Shown in pieces: positions 34,541 through 42,537 of a stretch of 64,000 nt of DNA (positions are counted from its first letter, which is position 1; every line of letters begins with the position of its first letter). Location: the NCBI RefSeq assembly GCF_900104605.1, contig NZ_LT629960.1:1488001-1552000 (forward strand). Reading direction: 5' to 3'. The notes beneath the pieces were generated by a model. The model worked only from the letters and a program-made list of their open reading frames with translations. It was not told the origin of the DNA and ran no database searches. A program made the position numbers and the translations under genes. Source of the stretch: Tidjanibacter massiliensis. GTDB lineage: Bacteria; Bacteroidota; Bacteroidia; Bacteroidales; Rikenellaceae.

Positions 34541-35010
34541 CCGGCCCTTCCGAGAGGGGATACCAATCGGACATCCGGATGCCTCCGGCACAAAAAACGA
34601 CCGCAAGCGGCGGGGACTGTTACGGTTTCCCGTCGTCGGTTTTAACGGTATCATGTCAAGAAAGGAAGTGAACTGACAAAAATTTGTCAGGATTTTGTCA
34701 GGCTATCTGTTTTTTTGACACCCACACCTCCACCGCACGATTTTACTGATTTTCAATCTATTACATAAAAAATACTCCTTTCCGGAGAATAACGGCAACG
34801 GCTCGGCTGCCGTTCGGTGTCATGTGCCGCATACTGGCATCCCGTTTGATGATAATCATCATGCAGAAGCATGGAGAAACGAATCCTGCGGATTCCCTTT
34901 GGAATTTCAAGGAAAATAGCGTATCTTGTGCGCGCAAAATTTATTTCTAACTCTTAAAACGTATCGCCTATCGAATAAATCTACTCCACCAATTTAAAAA
35001 GGAGAAGACA
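34541..35010. other. Long intergenic region with operator-like repeats upstream of a sigma factor
   Basis: 470 bases without a gene. It contains CTGACAAA-aa-TTTGTCAG (34673-34690) followed by a second TTTGTCAGG exactly 11 bp after the first. It also contains a perfect 7-1-7 inverted repeat TGATGAT-A-ATCATCA (34847-34861), and a weak promoter-like pair TTTG (34898-34901) with TATCTTG (34922-34928) before the sigma gene. Confidence 0.55.
34847..34861. promoter_or_regulatory. Fur-like 7-1-7 inverted repeat
   Basis: TGATGAT-A-ATCATCA is a perfect 15-bp palindrome. It matches the 7-1-7 layout of Fur-family operators (TGATAAT-N-ATTATCA in E. coli and Bacillus) with symmetric changes, and lies 36 bases before the candidate -33 of the sigma gene. 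Confidence 0.35.
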
Positions 35011-35601
35011 ATGAACAAGAAGGTATCAGCGCTTAGTGACCAGCAGTTGCTCAGTGCCTATCTTTCGGGCGATAAGGATGCGATTTCCATACTCATCGAA
35101 CGTCATTCCAAACGTGTGTTGGACTACATTCGCATGATGGTGAAGAACAATGAAGTCGCAGACGACATATATCAGGAGACATTCATCAAAGTCGTGCGGT
35201 TTATCGACGACGGACGTTATACGGACAACGGCAAATTCCTGTCGTGGGTGTTGCGCATCGCGCACAACCAGGTCATCGACCATTTCCGGCAGGCGAAACA
35301 GCAGAACAACCTGTCCGAATCGGACGCGGGATACGACATTCTCAATACGAAGCGTTTCGCCGACACGACCGTGGAAGACCGCATGGTGAGCGAACAGATA
35401 GAAAACGACCTGCGAAAACTCGTGGACAATCTGCCCGAAGAACAGAAGGAAGTCGTTATGATGCGTTATTTCGGCGACCTCAGTTTCAAGGAGATAGCAG
35501 AGCAGACCAACGTAAGCATCAACACGGCTCTCGGCAGGATGCGGTACGCCCTCATCAACCTCCGGAAGATGATAAAGGAAAACCAACTGATATTAACCTG
35601 A
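35011..35601 (+). CDS. RNA polymerase sigma factor, sigma-70/ECF family
   Basis: A 196-residue sigma factor. Region 2: LLSAYLSGDKDAISILIERH, NNEVADDIYQETFIKVVRFI, FLSWVLRIAHNQVIDHFRQAK. Region 4: LPEEQKEVVMMRYFGDLSFK, EIAEQTNVSINTALGRMRYA. This form, with the FLSWVLRIAHNQVIDHFR helix, resembles the stress-linked group conserved across Bacteroidales (EcfO/SigL-like). No anti-sigma gene follows; instead a 55-residue Cys-containing protein begins 69 bp downstream, and could be a partner. Confidence 0.9.
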   Translation: MNKKVSALSDQQLLSAYLSGDKDAISILIERHSKRVLDYIRMMVKNNEVADDIYQETFIKVVRFIDDGRYTDNGKFLSWVLRIAHNQVIDHFRQAKQQNNLSESDAGYDILNTKRFADTTVEDRMVSEQIENDLRKLVDNLPEEQKEVVMMRYFGDLSFKEIAEQTNVSINTALGRMRYALINLRKMIKENQLILT

Positions 35602-35670
35602 GGCGCACAATATAATCCGACAGGCGCCGTTTTATTGGAAAATCGGAAACGGTAAAACGGAAATAAGCCT

Positions 35671-35838
35671 ATGGAACAGATAGACTATGCTTGCGGAATC
35701 GATTGTCCCGACGGTGCGGACGACGAACAGATGCTGATGGACTACATCATCAGGGACGATTGCGAACTGTGTTACCTCGATACGTATTTGAAAGAGACAT
35801 TCCGAAATAAACATACTAATGCTGCAAACGAACAGTAA
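35671..35838 (+). CDS. Small acidic protein with CxxxC and CxxC motifs, downstream of sigma factor
   Basis: A 55-residue ORF from ATG at 35671 to TAA at 35836: MEQIDYACGIDCPDGADDEQ, MLMDYIIRDDCELCYLDTYL, then KETFRNKHTNAANEQ. Two cysteine pairs (CGIDC and CELC) and an acidic body suggest a metal-binding or redox-sensitive protein. It is co-oriented with, and 69 bp after, the sigma-factor gene and ends before a strong bidirectional terminator, so it is probably co-transcribed. It may act as a small redox-sensitive partner of the sigma factor (inference). No family is recognised. Confidence 0.6.
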   Translation: MEQIDYACGIDCPDGADDEQMLMDYIIRDDCELCYLDTYLKETFRNKHTNAANEQ

Positions 35839-36000
35839 GTAAGGATTCATAGGTTAGGGTTAGGTTATTTATTCGCGGGTAGCTGCTGGGAAGTTGCTGC
35901 CCGCCGTGGTTCGCCGGAGAACCGGACGGACATCCGTCAGGCCGGCCGCCGCAATGCAGGATGCACGGCACCTTCATAACATGCCGTGCATCCGCAGACA

Positions 36001-36034
36001 AAGAAAGGGAGCGTTTTTACGCTCCCTTTCTTCA
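36001..36034. terminator. Bidirectional terminator between the Cys protein and miaB
   Basis: AAGAAAGGGAGCGT (36001-36014) pairs with ACGCTCCCTTTCTT (36019-36032) around a 4-nt loop. A-rich on one side and T-rich on the other, it serves the converging transcripts. Confidence 0.85.
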
Positions 36035-36069
36035 TTGTATCCATCTACCGACAGGCAGCGACAACCGCC

Positions 36070-37431
36070 TCACTCCGCCACTCCGAACAGTGTCGCCGAC
36101 GTGCATCCGGTAATCCGAACCCGCACGTAATCGCCCGGAGCCGTCTCCCCCGTCCGGTCGAAAACGACCATCTTGTTCTGCGACGTGCGACCGCACAACT
36201 GCTCGCTGCTGCGCCGCGAGAGCCCCTCCACGAGCACCTCGAACACATTGCCCATATCCCGTTCGTTGCTCGCCGTCGAAAGCTCGTTCTGCAGCGCGAT
36301 GATTTCGTTCAGCCGCGCCGTTTTCACCTCCTCGGATACATCGTCCGTCATGGTACGCGACGCAAGGGTCCCCGGACGCTGGGAATACTTGAACATATAA
36401 GCCGAATCGTATCCCACCTCCCGCATCAGCGACAGCGTCTGCGCATGGTCTTCGGCCGTTTCGCCGCAGAAACCGGCTATCAGGTCGGTCGTGACCGCGC
36501 AGTCGGGCATCCGTCTGCGGATGGCCGCCACCCGTTCGAGATACCATGCCCGCGTATATTTGCGGTTCATCGCCGCAAGCATCCGGTCGCTGCCCGACTG
36601 CGCCGGCAGGTGAACAGCCCGGCAAATGTTGGGATACGAAGCCATCACCTCTATCAGACGGTCGCTGAGGTCCTTGGGATGGGATGTGGCGAAACGCACC
36701 CGGAGCAGCGGCGATATGCCGGCCACCCGCTCCACCAGTGCGGGAAAATCGACGGCCTCGGCCGTCCCCTCCTTCCAGCGGTATGAATTCACATTCTGTC
36801 CGAGCAGCGTCACCTCCCGGTACCCGGCGGAAAAAAGCTCCTGCGCCTCGCGCAGAATGGTCTGCGGGTCGCGGCTGCGCTCACGTCCCCGCGTATAGGG
36901 AACCACGCAATAGGAACAGAAATTATTGCAGCCGCGCATAATGGAGATGAAAGCGCTCACGCCGTTGCGGTCGAGCCGGACGGGACGTATATCGCCGTAG
37001 GTCTCCTCCTGCGACAACTGCACGTTTACTCCGTGACCTCCGGCAGCAGCAGCCGCGACCAGCCTCGGCAGCTCGCGATAGGAGTCGGGACCGGCCACCA
37101 CATCCACGACGGTTTCCCGTTCGAACAGCTCCTCCCGGAGTCTCTCGGCCATACACCCCACAATCCCTACGACGAGCCCCTTGCGGGCCCTTTTGTAACG
37201 GTGGAACTCCCGAAGCCTGCCCCATATCCGCTGTTCGGCATTGTCGCGGATGGAACAGGTATTCACCAGAATGACATCGGCCTGCGCAATATCCTCCGTA
37301 TAACGGTATCCTTCGTCCTGCATGATGGAAACGAGGATTTCGCTGTCGCCGACATTCATCTGGCACCCGTATGTCTCCACATAGAGCCTCTTCCCGTTCC
37401 CGGAAAGAGGCCTCAAATTCTCGAGTTTCAT
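36070..37431 (-). CDS. miaB: tRNA-2-methylthio-N6-isopentenyladenosine synthase MiaB
   Basis: A 453-residue radical-SAM methylthiotransferase. The N-terminal domain carries three Fe-S Cys (YVETYGCQMNVGDSE, VNTCSIRDNAEQ, VGCMAERLRE). The radical-SAM motif is in RGCNNFCSYCVVPYTRGRE. A C-terminal TRAM domain (QLCGRTSQNKMVVFDRTGE, VRVRITGCTSATLFG) follows. It adds the methylthio group at A37 of tRNAs reading UNN codons. A YitT-type gene starts upstream on the same strand. Confidence 0.95.
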   Translation of the reverse strand: MKLENLRPLSGNGKRLYVETYGCQMNVGDSEILVSIMQDEGYRYTEDIAQADVILVNTCSIRDNAEQRIWGRLREFHRYKRARKGLVVGIVGCMAERLREELFERETVVDVVAGPDSYRELPRLVAAAAAGGHGVNVQLSQEETYGDIRPVRLDRNGVSAFISIMRGCNNFCSYCVVPYTRGRERSRDPQTILREAQELFSAGYREVTLLGQNVNSYRWKEGTAEAVDFPALVERVAGISPLLRVRFATSHPKDLSDRLIEVMASYPNICRAVHLPAQSGSDRMLAAMNRKYTRAWYLERVAAIRRRMPDCAVTTDLIAGFCGETAEDHAQTLSLMREVGYDSAYMFKYSQRPGTLASRTMTDDVSEEVKTARLNEIIALQNELSTASNERDMGNVFEVLVEGLSRRSSEQLCGRTSQNKMVVFDRTGETAPGDYVRVRITGCTSATLFGVAE

Positions 37432-37487
37432 ATCACGTATCTGATTGACAACCGGGACAAGGCACGCCCCTGCGCCCGCACCGAGGG

Positions 37488-38408
37488 CTATTCCGGAAAC
37501 GCCTTGAAACCCTCGCCGAAAGTATCCTGTGCATTAACGATGACGACGAAAGCGTTGGGGTCCACATTCTTCACCTTATCCTGCACTTCGGAAATCTGCC
37601 GCTTGTTCACCACAACGAATATCATATCGCGGTCTTTTCCCGTATACATGCCCCTGGATTTGATGTAAGTACCGCCCCGCTTGAGGTCGTTCATCACATA
37701 ATCCTTCATCTGTTCGTTCTTGTCGGTAATAATAAAGAGCAGCTTGTCGTAGCTCGCACCGTCCAGCACGAAATCCGTTACCTGCGCCGCCACGAAGATG
37801 GAGATAAGGGCGTAGAGGGGCATGCTCCAGTCCCGCAGAATTATCATACCGATTACCACGACCGAAGACTCCACGATGAACATGGCCGTGGAAAACTTCA
37901 TCTTCATGAATTTGGAAAGGAGCATGGAGATGATGTCCGTACCGCCGGACGTGGCTCCGAACTTCACGATGATACCCACGCCGGCCCCTATCAGTACACC
38001 GCCAAATATGGCGGCTACGAGCAAGTTGTCTGAAAAGTTGAAGAACTGGCTGATGAAGGAGGTGCCGTCGTCGGGATTCTCCCCCACGAGGTTCGTCATG
38101 CCGTTCATGACGAGCGGCGTGACGAGCGCAGCGAATACCGTTTTAGCTCCGAAGGTCTTTCCGAATACGATAAGGCCGATTATCATCAGCGGAATATCCA
38201 TCATCAGACCGAATGTACCCGTCTGTATCGAAGGCACAAGGTAATGGAAGACGCGCCCGAGACCGTAAACACCGCCGGGGATTATCTTATAGGGATTGGT
38301 GAAGAGCACGAACCCGGCAGACATTATCACGGCTCCGACCATCACCCCCAGCCACGGGAACCAGAATTTTTTTGAACGCAAATTGCGCATTGCAGCACTG
38401 AAATCCAT
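37488..38408 (-). CDS. YitT family membrane protein
   Basis: A 306-residue protein with about six membrane helices (WFPWLGVMVGAVIMSAGFVL, DIPLMIIGLIVFG, VFAALVTPLVM, LVAAIFGGVLIGAGVGIIV, AMFIVESSVVVIGMIIL, LISIFVAAQVTDFVLDG). The YitT signature KFGATSGGTDIISMLLSK and a C-terminal cytosolic DUF2179 domain (IITDKNEQMKDYVMNDLKRGGT, VVVNKRQISEVQ) are present. The transport substrate of the family is not firmly known. A -7 element lies about 100 bases upstream. Confidence 0.85.
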   Translation of the reverse strand: MDFSAAMRNLRSKKFWFPWLGVMVGAVIMSAGFVLFTNPYKIIPGGVYGLGRVFHYLVPSIQTGTFGLMMDIPLMIIGLIVFGKTFGAKTVFAALVTPLVMNGMTNLVGENPDDGTSFISQFFNFSDNLLVAAIFGGVLIGAGVGIIVKFGATSGGTDIISMLLSKFMKMKFSTAMFIVESSVVVIGMIILRDWSMPLYALISIFVAAQVTDFVLDGASYDKLLFIITDKNEQMKDYVMNDLKRGGTYIKSRGMYTGKDRDMIFVVVNKRQISEVQDKVKNVDPNAFVVIVNAQDTFGEGFKAFPE

Positions 38409-38503
38409 AACTTTATATTAAATTTACCGTGCAGGTTTATTTCCTCCTGTGATGCACGGACCGTTAGTATCGCAGATGTTCCAACCATCTTTTTTTGGGT
38501 ATG

Positions 38504-38511
38504 CAAAGATA
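38504..38511 (-). promoter_or_regulatory. -7 element of the YitT gene
   Basis: CAAAGATA on plus is TATCTTTG on minus, matching TAnnTTTG. Confidence 0.6.
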
Positions 38512-38600
38512 GTGATAGTTTCCAAGCCCCCAATTTGTTTTATATTAAAAAGGGAAGAAAAAACGCCATGCCTGTCCACCTTTGTTGAAGTATTTTTACT

Positions 38601-38608
38601 TATATTTG
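38601..38608 (+). promoter_or_regulatory. -7 element of the double TonB_C gene
   Basis: TATATTTG, 31 bases before the start codon, with a TTTG at 38581-38584 (16-base spacing, shorter than the usual 19-21). Confidence 0.6.
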
Positions 38609-38638
38609 TTTTAAATTTACTCGAATAAGATAACAAAC

Positions 38639-39463
38639 ATGTCTTCGCCGAAAATAACAACATGGATTGCCTGTCTCGCTTTCCTGTACGCCGGCATACC
38701 TGGCCTCGCCCAAGAGGTACGGCACAGCGGAACCGTCGTAGGCTATGGAAATACAGGAAGTTTGCAGGCAGAGGGGAATTACGATGAACCGCCCCTGTTC
38801 GCAGCGGACGGACAGGCCGCACTGGAACAGTGGCTTGCCGAAAATATAACATACCCGACGAACGGCTTCGAGAACGGCCTGCACGGCGAGGTAACGGTAC
38901 GCTTCACCGTCGAACCCGACGGCAGCCTCGACGGCATCGAAGCAACAGCATACGACGACGCAGCTCTCGCAGCGGAGGCGGTCGCCGCCCTGCACCGGTC
39001 GCCCCGCTGGCTGCCGGGGAGAAAGGGAGGCGAACCCGTCGCAGTCACCGTAACGTTGCCGGTCTCGTTCCGCAACGCCATCCGCCCGAAAGAGGCGGTC
39101 TTTGCGGCAGCAGGCGACAGCCAACCCGCCGACTTCATGGGCGGCGGCCTGATAGCTTTCCGCTCCTGGGTCATGTCCAATCTGGAGTACCCCACCGCCG
39201 CATACGACAACAATATAGAAGGGACGGTAGTCGTCCATTTCGTCATCGACACGGAGGGATGCCTGACCGATACGCATGTCGTCGCATCGCCCCACTCCTC
39301 CCTGACACGGGAGGTGCTGCGGGTGCTCCGCATGTCGCCGCAATGGGAGCCGGCCCGACAGGACGGTAAGACGGTCATGTTCCGATACAGCCTCCCGGTC
39401 ATATTCAGCATGCACGGCACCACGTCCGGTGCTTATACCCGAATCGGGTCACCGACCTGGTGA
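38639..39463 (+). CDS. Exported protein with two TonB C-terminal-like domains
   Basis: 274 residues, signal peptide with cleavage near GLAQE. Two TonB_C domains follow: LEQWLAENITYPTNGFENGL, HGEVTVRFTVEPDGSLDGIE ... LHRSPRWLPGRKGGEPVAV; and FRSWVMSNLEYPTAAYDNNI, EGTVVVHFVIDTEGCLTDTH ... LRMSPQWEPARQDGKTV. The usual TonB inner-membrane anchor and Pro-rich spacer are missing, so it cannot be a normal energy transducer. It may be a free periplasmic protein interacting with TonB-dependent receptors or peptidoglycan, as proposed for other stand-alone TonB_C proteins (inference). Confidence 0.8.
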   Translation: MSSPKITTWIACLAFLYAGIPGLAQEVRHSGTVVGYGNTGSLQAEGNYDEPPLFAADGQAALEQWLAENITYPTNGFENGLHGEVTVRFTVEPDGSLDGIEATAYDDAALAAEAVAALHRSPRWLPGRKGGEPVAVTVTLPVSFRNAIRPKEAVFAAAGDSQPADFMGGGLIAFRSWVMSNLEYPTAAYDNNIEGTVVVHFVIDTEGCLTDTHVVASPHSSLTREVLRVLRMSPQWEPARQDGKTVMFRYSLPVIFSMHGTTSGAYTRIGSPTW

Positions 39464-39771
39464 CGGATACCCTGGTCGGCCCGGCCGACCAGGCCCCGGT
39501 GCCATAGGCGCCCGAGCCCGCAGTTTGTACACACACACCCCGCAACGGAACGCCCTGTAGAACGGACAGCCGACAGCGGACGATGGCATCCGGTCTCTTC
39601 CCTGTATGATGGTTCTTCGCCATTACCGCACCAAACAGCTAAAAATCAACTGTTTTCACAAAACATACAAAGGAGTGTCATCCGACTGCACACCGACCGG
39701 CAGCCGCACCTCTTCGCAACATAGCCAATAAGATGCCGGCAAACCATAAGTTCTATTTATAGTATAGGACT
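39464..39771. other. Intergenic with GC-rich stem-loops
   Basis: Just past the double TonB_C stop, CCTGGTCGGC (39471-39480) pairs with GCCGACCAGG (39484-39493). Before it, overlapping the stop, GTCACC pairs with GGTGAC. There is no T-run, so the terminator function is uncertain. The rest shows no gene. Confidence 0.45.
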
Positions 39772-39779
39772 TATCTTTG
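39772..39779 (+). promoter_or_regulatory. -7 element of plsY
   Basis: TATCTTTG, 36 bases before the plsY start, in an AT-rich stretch. Confidence 0.65.
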
Positions 39780-39814
39780 TACCGTTCCGCGACGGGACAG
39801 CATCCGACAGCGAC

Positions 39815-40459
39815 ATGACAGAGACACTCCTCATCATTCTATTGACAGCAGCCGCCTACCTGCTCGGCTCGGTTTCCAACGCCGTATGGATAGGCAAGAC
39901 GTTCTACGGAACGGATGTCCGCGAACACGGCAGCCACAATGCCGGTGCCACCAACACCATGCGGATATTGGGCCGCAGAGCGGGTATCGCAGTCTTCGTG
40001 CTCGACTTTCTGAAAGGCTTTATAGCCGTCTCACTGGCAGCCCTTCTCCCCTATGCGGCCGGAAGCCCCGCCTTGTTCAACATGAAATTCGTCCTGACCG
40101 CCGCCGTGGTACTCGGCCACATTTTTCCCCTTTTCGCCGGTTTCCGAGGCGGCAAAGGGGTAGCCACCCTCGCGGGAGCGGTACTTGCCGTCTACCCGCC
40201 CGCCGTCCTGCTGTGTCTGGCCACCTTCGCCGTCGTCTTCATGCTCTGCCGGTACGTCTCCCTGGCCTCGATGACCGCCGGCATCCTGCTGCCCGTCTAT
40301 ACCGTTTTCGTATTCGGCCAACACTATCTTCCCCTTATCCTGTTCTGCTGTGCGGTGTCGGTACTCCTGCTGATAACCCACCGCAAGAACATCGGGCGGC
40401 TTCTGGCCGGCACGGAACCGAAAACCTATTTCCACAAACGCCCCGATAGGACGGAGTGA
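39815..40459 (+). CDS. plsY: Glycerol-3-phosphate 1-O-acyltransferase PlsY
   Basis: A 214-residue integral membrane acyltransferase with PlsY motifs: YLLGSVSNAVWIGK, motif 1 region VREHGSHNAGATNTMRILG (catalytic loop), GHIFPLFAGFRGGKGVATLAG (motif 2) and ITHRKNIGRLLAGTEPK (motif 3). It transfers acyl groups from acyl-phosphate to glycerol-3-phosphate, the first step of phospholipid synthesis. The acyl-CoA ligase genes follow on the same strand but with their own promoters. Confidence 0.93.
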   Translation: MTETLLIILLTAAAYLLGSVSNAVWIGKTFYGTDVREHGSHNAGATNTMRILGRRAGIAVFVLDFLKGFIAVSLAALLPYAAGSPALFNMKFVLTAAVVLGHIFPLFAGFRGGKGVATLAGAVLAVYPPAVLLCLATFAVVFMLCRYVSLASMTAGILLPVYTVFVFGQHYLPLILFCCAVSVLLLITHRKNIGRLLAGTEPKTYFHKRPDRTE

Positions 40460-40519
40460 CCGGCTCCGCCACGGGAGAGGCCTCCGACGGCTGTTTTTGC
40501 AGCTACGTTTTTTTTATTC

Positions 40520-40527
40520 TAACTTTG
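40520..40527 (+). promoter_or_regulatory. -7 element of the first acyl-CoA ligase gene
   Basis: TAACTTTG matches TAnnTTTG, 21 bases before the start codon. Confidence 0.55.
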
Positions 40528-40547
40528 TCATTTAACCGAATACGTTT

Positions 40548-42206
40548 ATGATGCAGGAAAACCTTATCAAGATATACCAGCAGAGCTTCCGGGAGAACAG
40601 GGAGCTGGCCGCGCTCACCGACTACTTCAAACAGGAGACCTTCTCCTATTTCGAGATGGCCAAGGAGATAGCCAAACTGCACCTGCTCTTCGAGGAATGC
40701 GGCATAGAGAAAGGAGACAAGATAGCGCTGATAGGAAGAAACAACACCCGCTGGGTGATAGCCTATCTGGCAACCGTCACCTACGGCGCAGTCATCGTAC
40801 CCATGCTCCAGGACTTCCCCGCCAACGACGTGAACCACATCATCAAGCACTCCGAATCGAAGCTCCTCTTTCTGGGAGACACCTTCTGGGACATCATCCA
40901 CGAAGAGGAACTCGACCTGATACAGGCCGTCTTCTCGCTCACCGACAACCACTGTATCTACGAAAAGGAGGGAACCCGGATAACCGATTTCCAGCGGGAC
41001 ATACGCCGGCATTTCAACGCCCGTTACCCGAAGGGATTCAGCGTGGAGGACATCAGCTACCCCGACATCCCCAACGAAGCGCTCTGCCTGCTGAACTACA
41101 CCTCGGGAACGACCGGTTTCAGCAAGGGGGTGATGCTCTCGGTGAACAACCTGACGGGCAACGTGGTCTTCGTCCGCTCGCACGACATACACGCCCGCGG
41201 CAGCCGAGTCCTCTCGTTCCTGCCCCTCGCCCACGCCTACGGCTGCGCCATCGACATGCTCTCGCCGCTGGCGGTCGGTGCCCACGTCACGCTCCTGGGC
41301 AAGATGCCGGCCCCCAAAATACTGGTGGAGGCAATGGCGAACGTCCGGCCGAACGTGGTCGTCACCGTACCGCTGCTCATCGAGAAAATCGTCCGCAAGC
41401 AGGTATTCCCCAAGATAAGCCGCGGCGTGGCCAAAGTGGCCGTAAAGATTCCGGGCGTCAACAACAAGATATATGCGGGCATCCGGGAGAAACTCATCGA
41501 AACGTTCGGAGGCGAACTGAGCCACGTCATCATCGGCGGGGCACCGCTGAACGCCGAGGTGGAAGATTTCCTCACGCGGATAAAGTTTCCCTTCTGCGTC
41601 GGCTACGGCATGACCGAGTGCGGCCCGCTCATCAGCTATACGGATTACTGGGAGTTCATTCCGCGCTCGTGCGGCAAGATACTCGCCCCCATCATGGAAC
41701 TGCGGATAGATTCGCCCGACCCCTTCAATGTTCCGGGCGAAATACTCACCCGCGGAGAGAACGTCATGATGGGTTACTACAAAAACGAAAAGGCCACCGC
41801 CGAGGTGCTCGAACCCGACGGCTGGCTCCATACGGGCGATATGGGCACTACGGACGACATCGGCACCATCTTCATCCGCGGCCGCTGCAAATCCATGCTC
41901 CTCGGTTCCAACGGACAGAACATTTACCCCGAAGAGATTGAAGCCCGCCTCAACAACATGCGATGCGTGATGGAGAGCCTCATCGTCGACCGCAACGGCA
42001 GGCTCGTAGCACTCGTGGTACCCGACTACGAACAGGCCGACAACGAGGGCGTGGACCACGCGAAACTACAGGAAATCATGAATGAGAACCTGAAAGAACT
42101 GAACACGCAGGTAGCCGCCTACGAACGGATAGCGGAAATCATGCTCTATCCTACCGAATTCGAAAAGACGGCCAAAAGGAGCATCAAAAGATACCTTTAC
42201 AGATAG
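40548..42206 (+). CDS. Long-chain acyl-CoA synthetase (AMP-forming), paralogue 1
   Basis: A 552-residue ANL-superfamily AMP-binding enzyme. The P-loop is LNYTSGTTGFSKGVML; HVIIGGAPLNAEVEDFL, VGYGMTECGPLISYT (adenine pocket) and WLHTGDMGTTDDIGTIFIRG (hinge Asp) follow. The C-terminal lysine is in EFEKTAKRSIKRYLY. It activates a fatty acid as acyl-AMP and then acyl-CoA. Start at 40548 (MM) or 40551. It is a tandem paralogue of the next gene, with the same N-terminal pattern (QENLIKIYQQSFRE against QDNLIKFFEESFKE). Confidence 0.9.
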   Translation: MMQENLIKIYQQSFRENRELAALTDYFKQETFSYFEMAKEIAKLHLLFEECGIEKGDKIALIGRNNTRWVIAYLATVTYGAVIVPMLQDFPANDVNHIIKHSESKLLFLGDTFWDIIHEEELDLIQAVFSLTDNHCIYEKEGTRITDFQRDIRRHFNARYPKGFSVEDISYPDIPNEALCLLNYTSGTTGFSKGVMLSVNNLTGNVVFVRSHDIHARGSRVLSFLPLAHAYGCAIDMLSPLAVGAHVTLLGKMPAPKILVEAMANVRPNVVVTVPLLIEKIVRKQVFPKISRGVAKVAVKIPGVNNKIYAGIREKLIETFGGELSHVIIGGAPLNAEVEDFLTRIKFPFCVGYGMTECGPLISYTDYWEFIPRSCGKILAPIMELRIDSPDPFNVPGEILTRGENVMMGYYKNEKATAEVLEPDGWLHTGDMGTTDDIGTIFIRGRCKSMLLGSNGQNIYPEEIEARLNNMRCVMESLIVDRNGRLVALVVPDYEQADNEGVDHAKLQEIMNENLKELNTQVAAYERIAEIMLYPTEFEKTAKRSIKRYLYR

Positions 42207-42496
42207 ACTGCCACGACGGAGAAGCGTATCCGCCCTTCAGGGAGAAACGGCGTCCGGAACCGCATGTGCAGTTCCGGACGCATATGTTAAGGCATCGCCT
42301 TACGACAGGCTTTTTTCAAATCTGAACATCGTAAAAAAGCCACTCCGCTCAAAAGAAAAGACGAATTCCCATGTCCCTTTTCATTCCGACATATGGGGCG
42401 GTACGAATTGACGAGACAACCGTCCGGTCCCGAAACATCCGAATTAGACATCGTAGATAACTTTGCGGCGACGCACATGCCTCCCGCAGTTAGTAT
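42207..42496. other. Intergenic with a perfect stem-loop
   Basis: CGTCCGGAAC (42251-42260) pairs with GTTCCGGACG (42271-42280) around a 10-nt loop, without a T-run. Nothing else is recognised. Confidence 0.45.
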
Positions 42497-42504
42497 TATT
42501 TTTG
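42497..42504 (+). promoter_or_regulatory. -7 element of the second acyl-CoA ligase gene
   Basis: TATTTTTG matches TAnnTTTG, 34 bases before the chosen start codon at 42538, and supports that start over the upstream ATG at 42463. Confidence 0.55.
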
Positions 42505-42537
42505 TTGTGTTCCATCACAACCCCTAAACGCCCCCGC

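Noticed and set aside
42251-42280. Stem-loop near GGAACCGCATGTGCAGTTCC considered as group II intron domain V or REP element
   Set aside because: No intron-encoded protein, no bulged domain V pattern and no second copy in the window; it is only a perfect hairpin.
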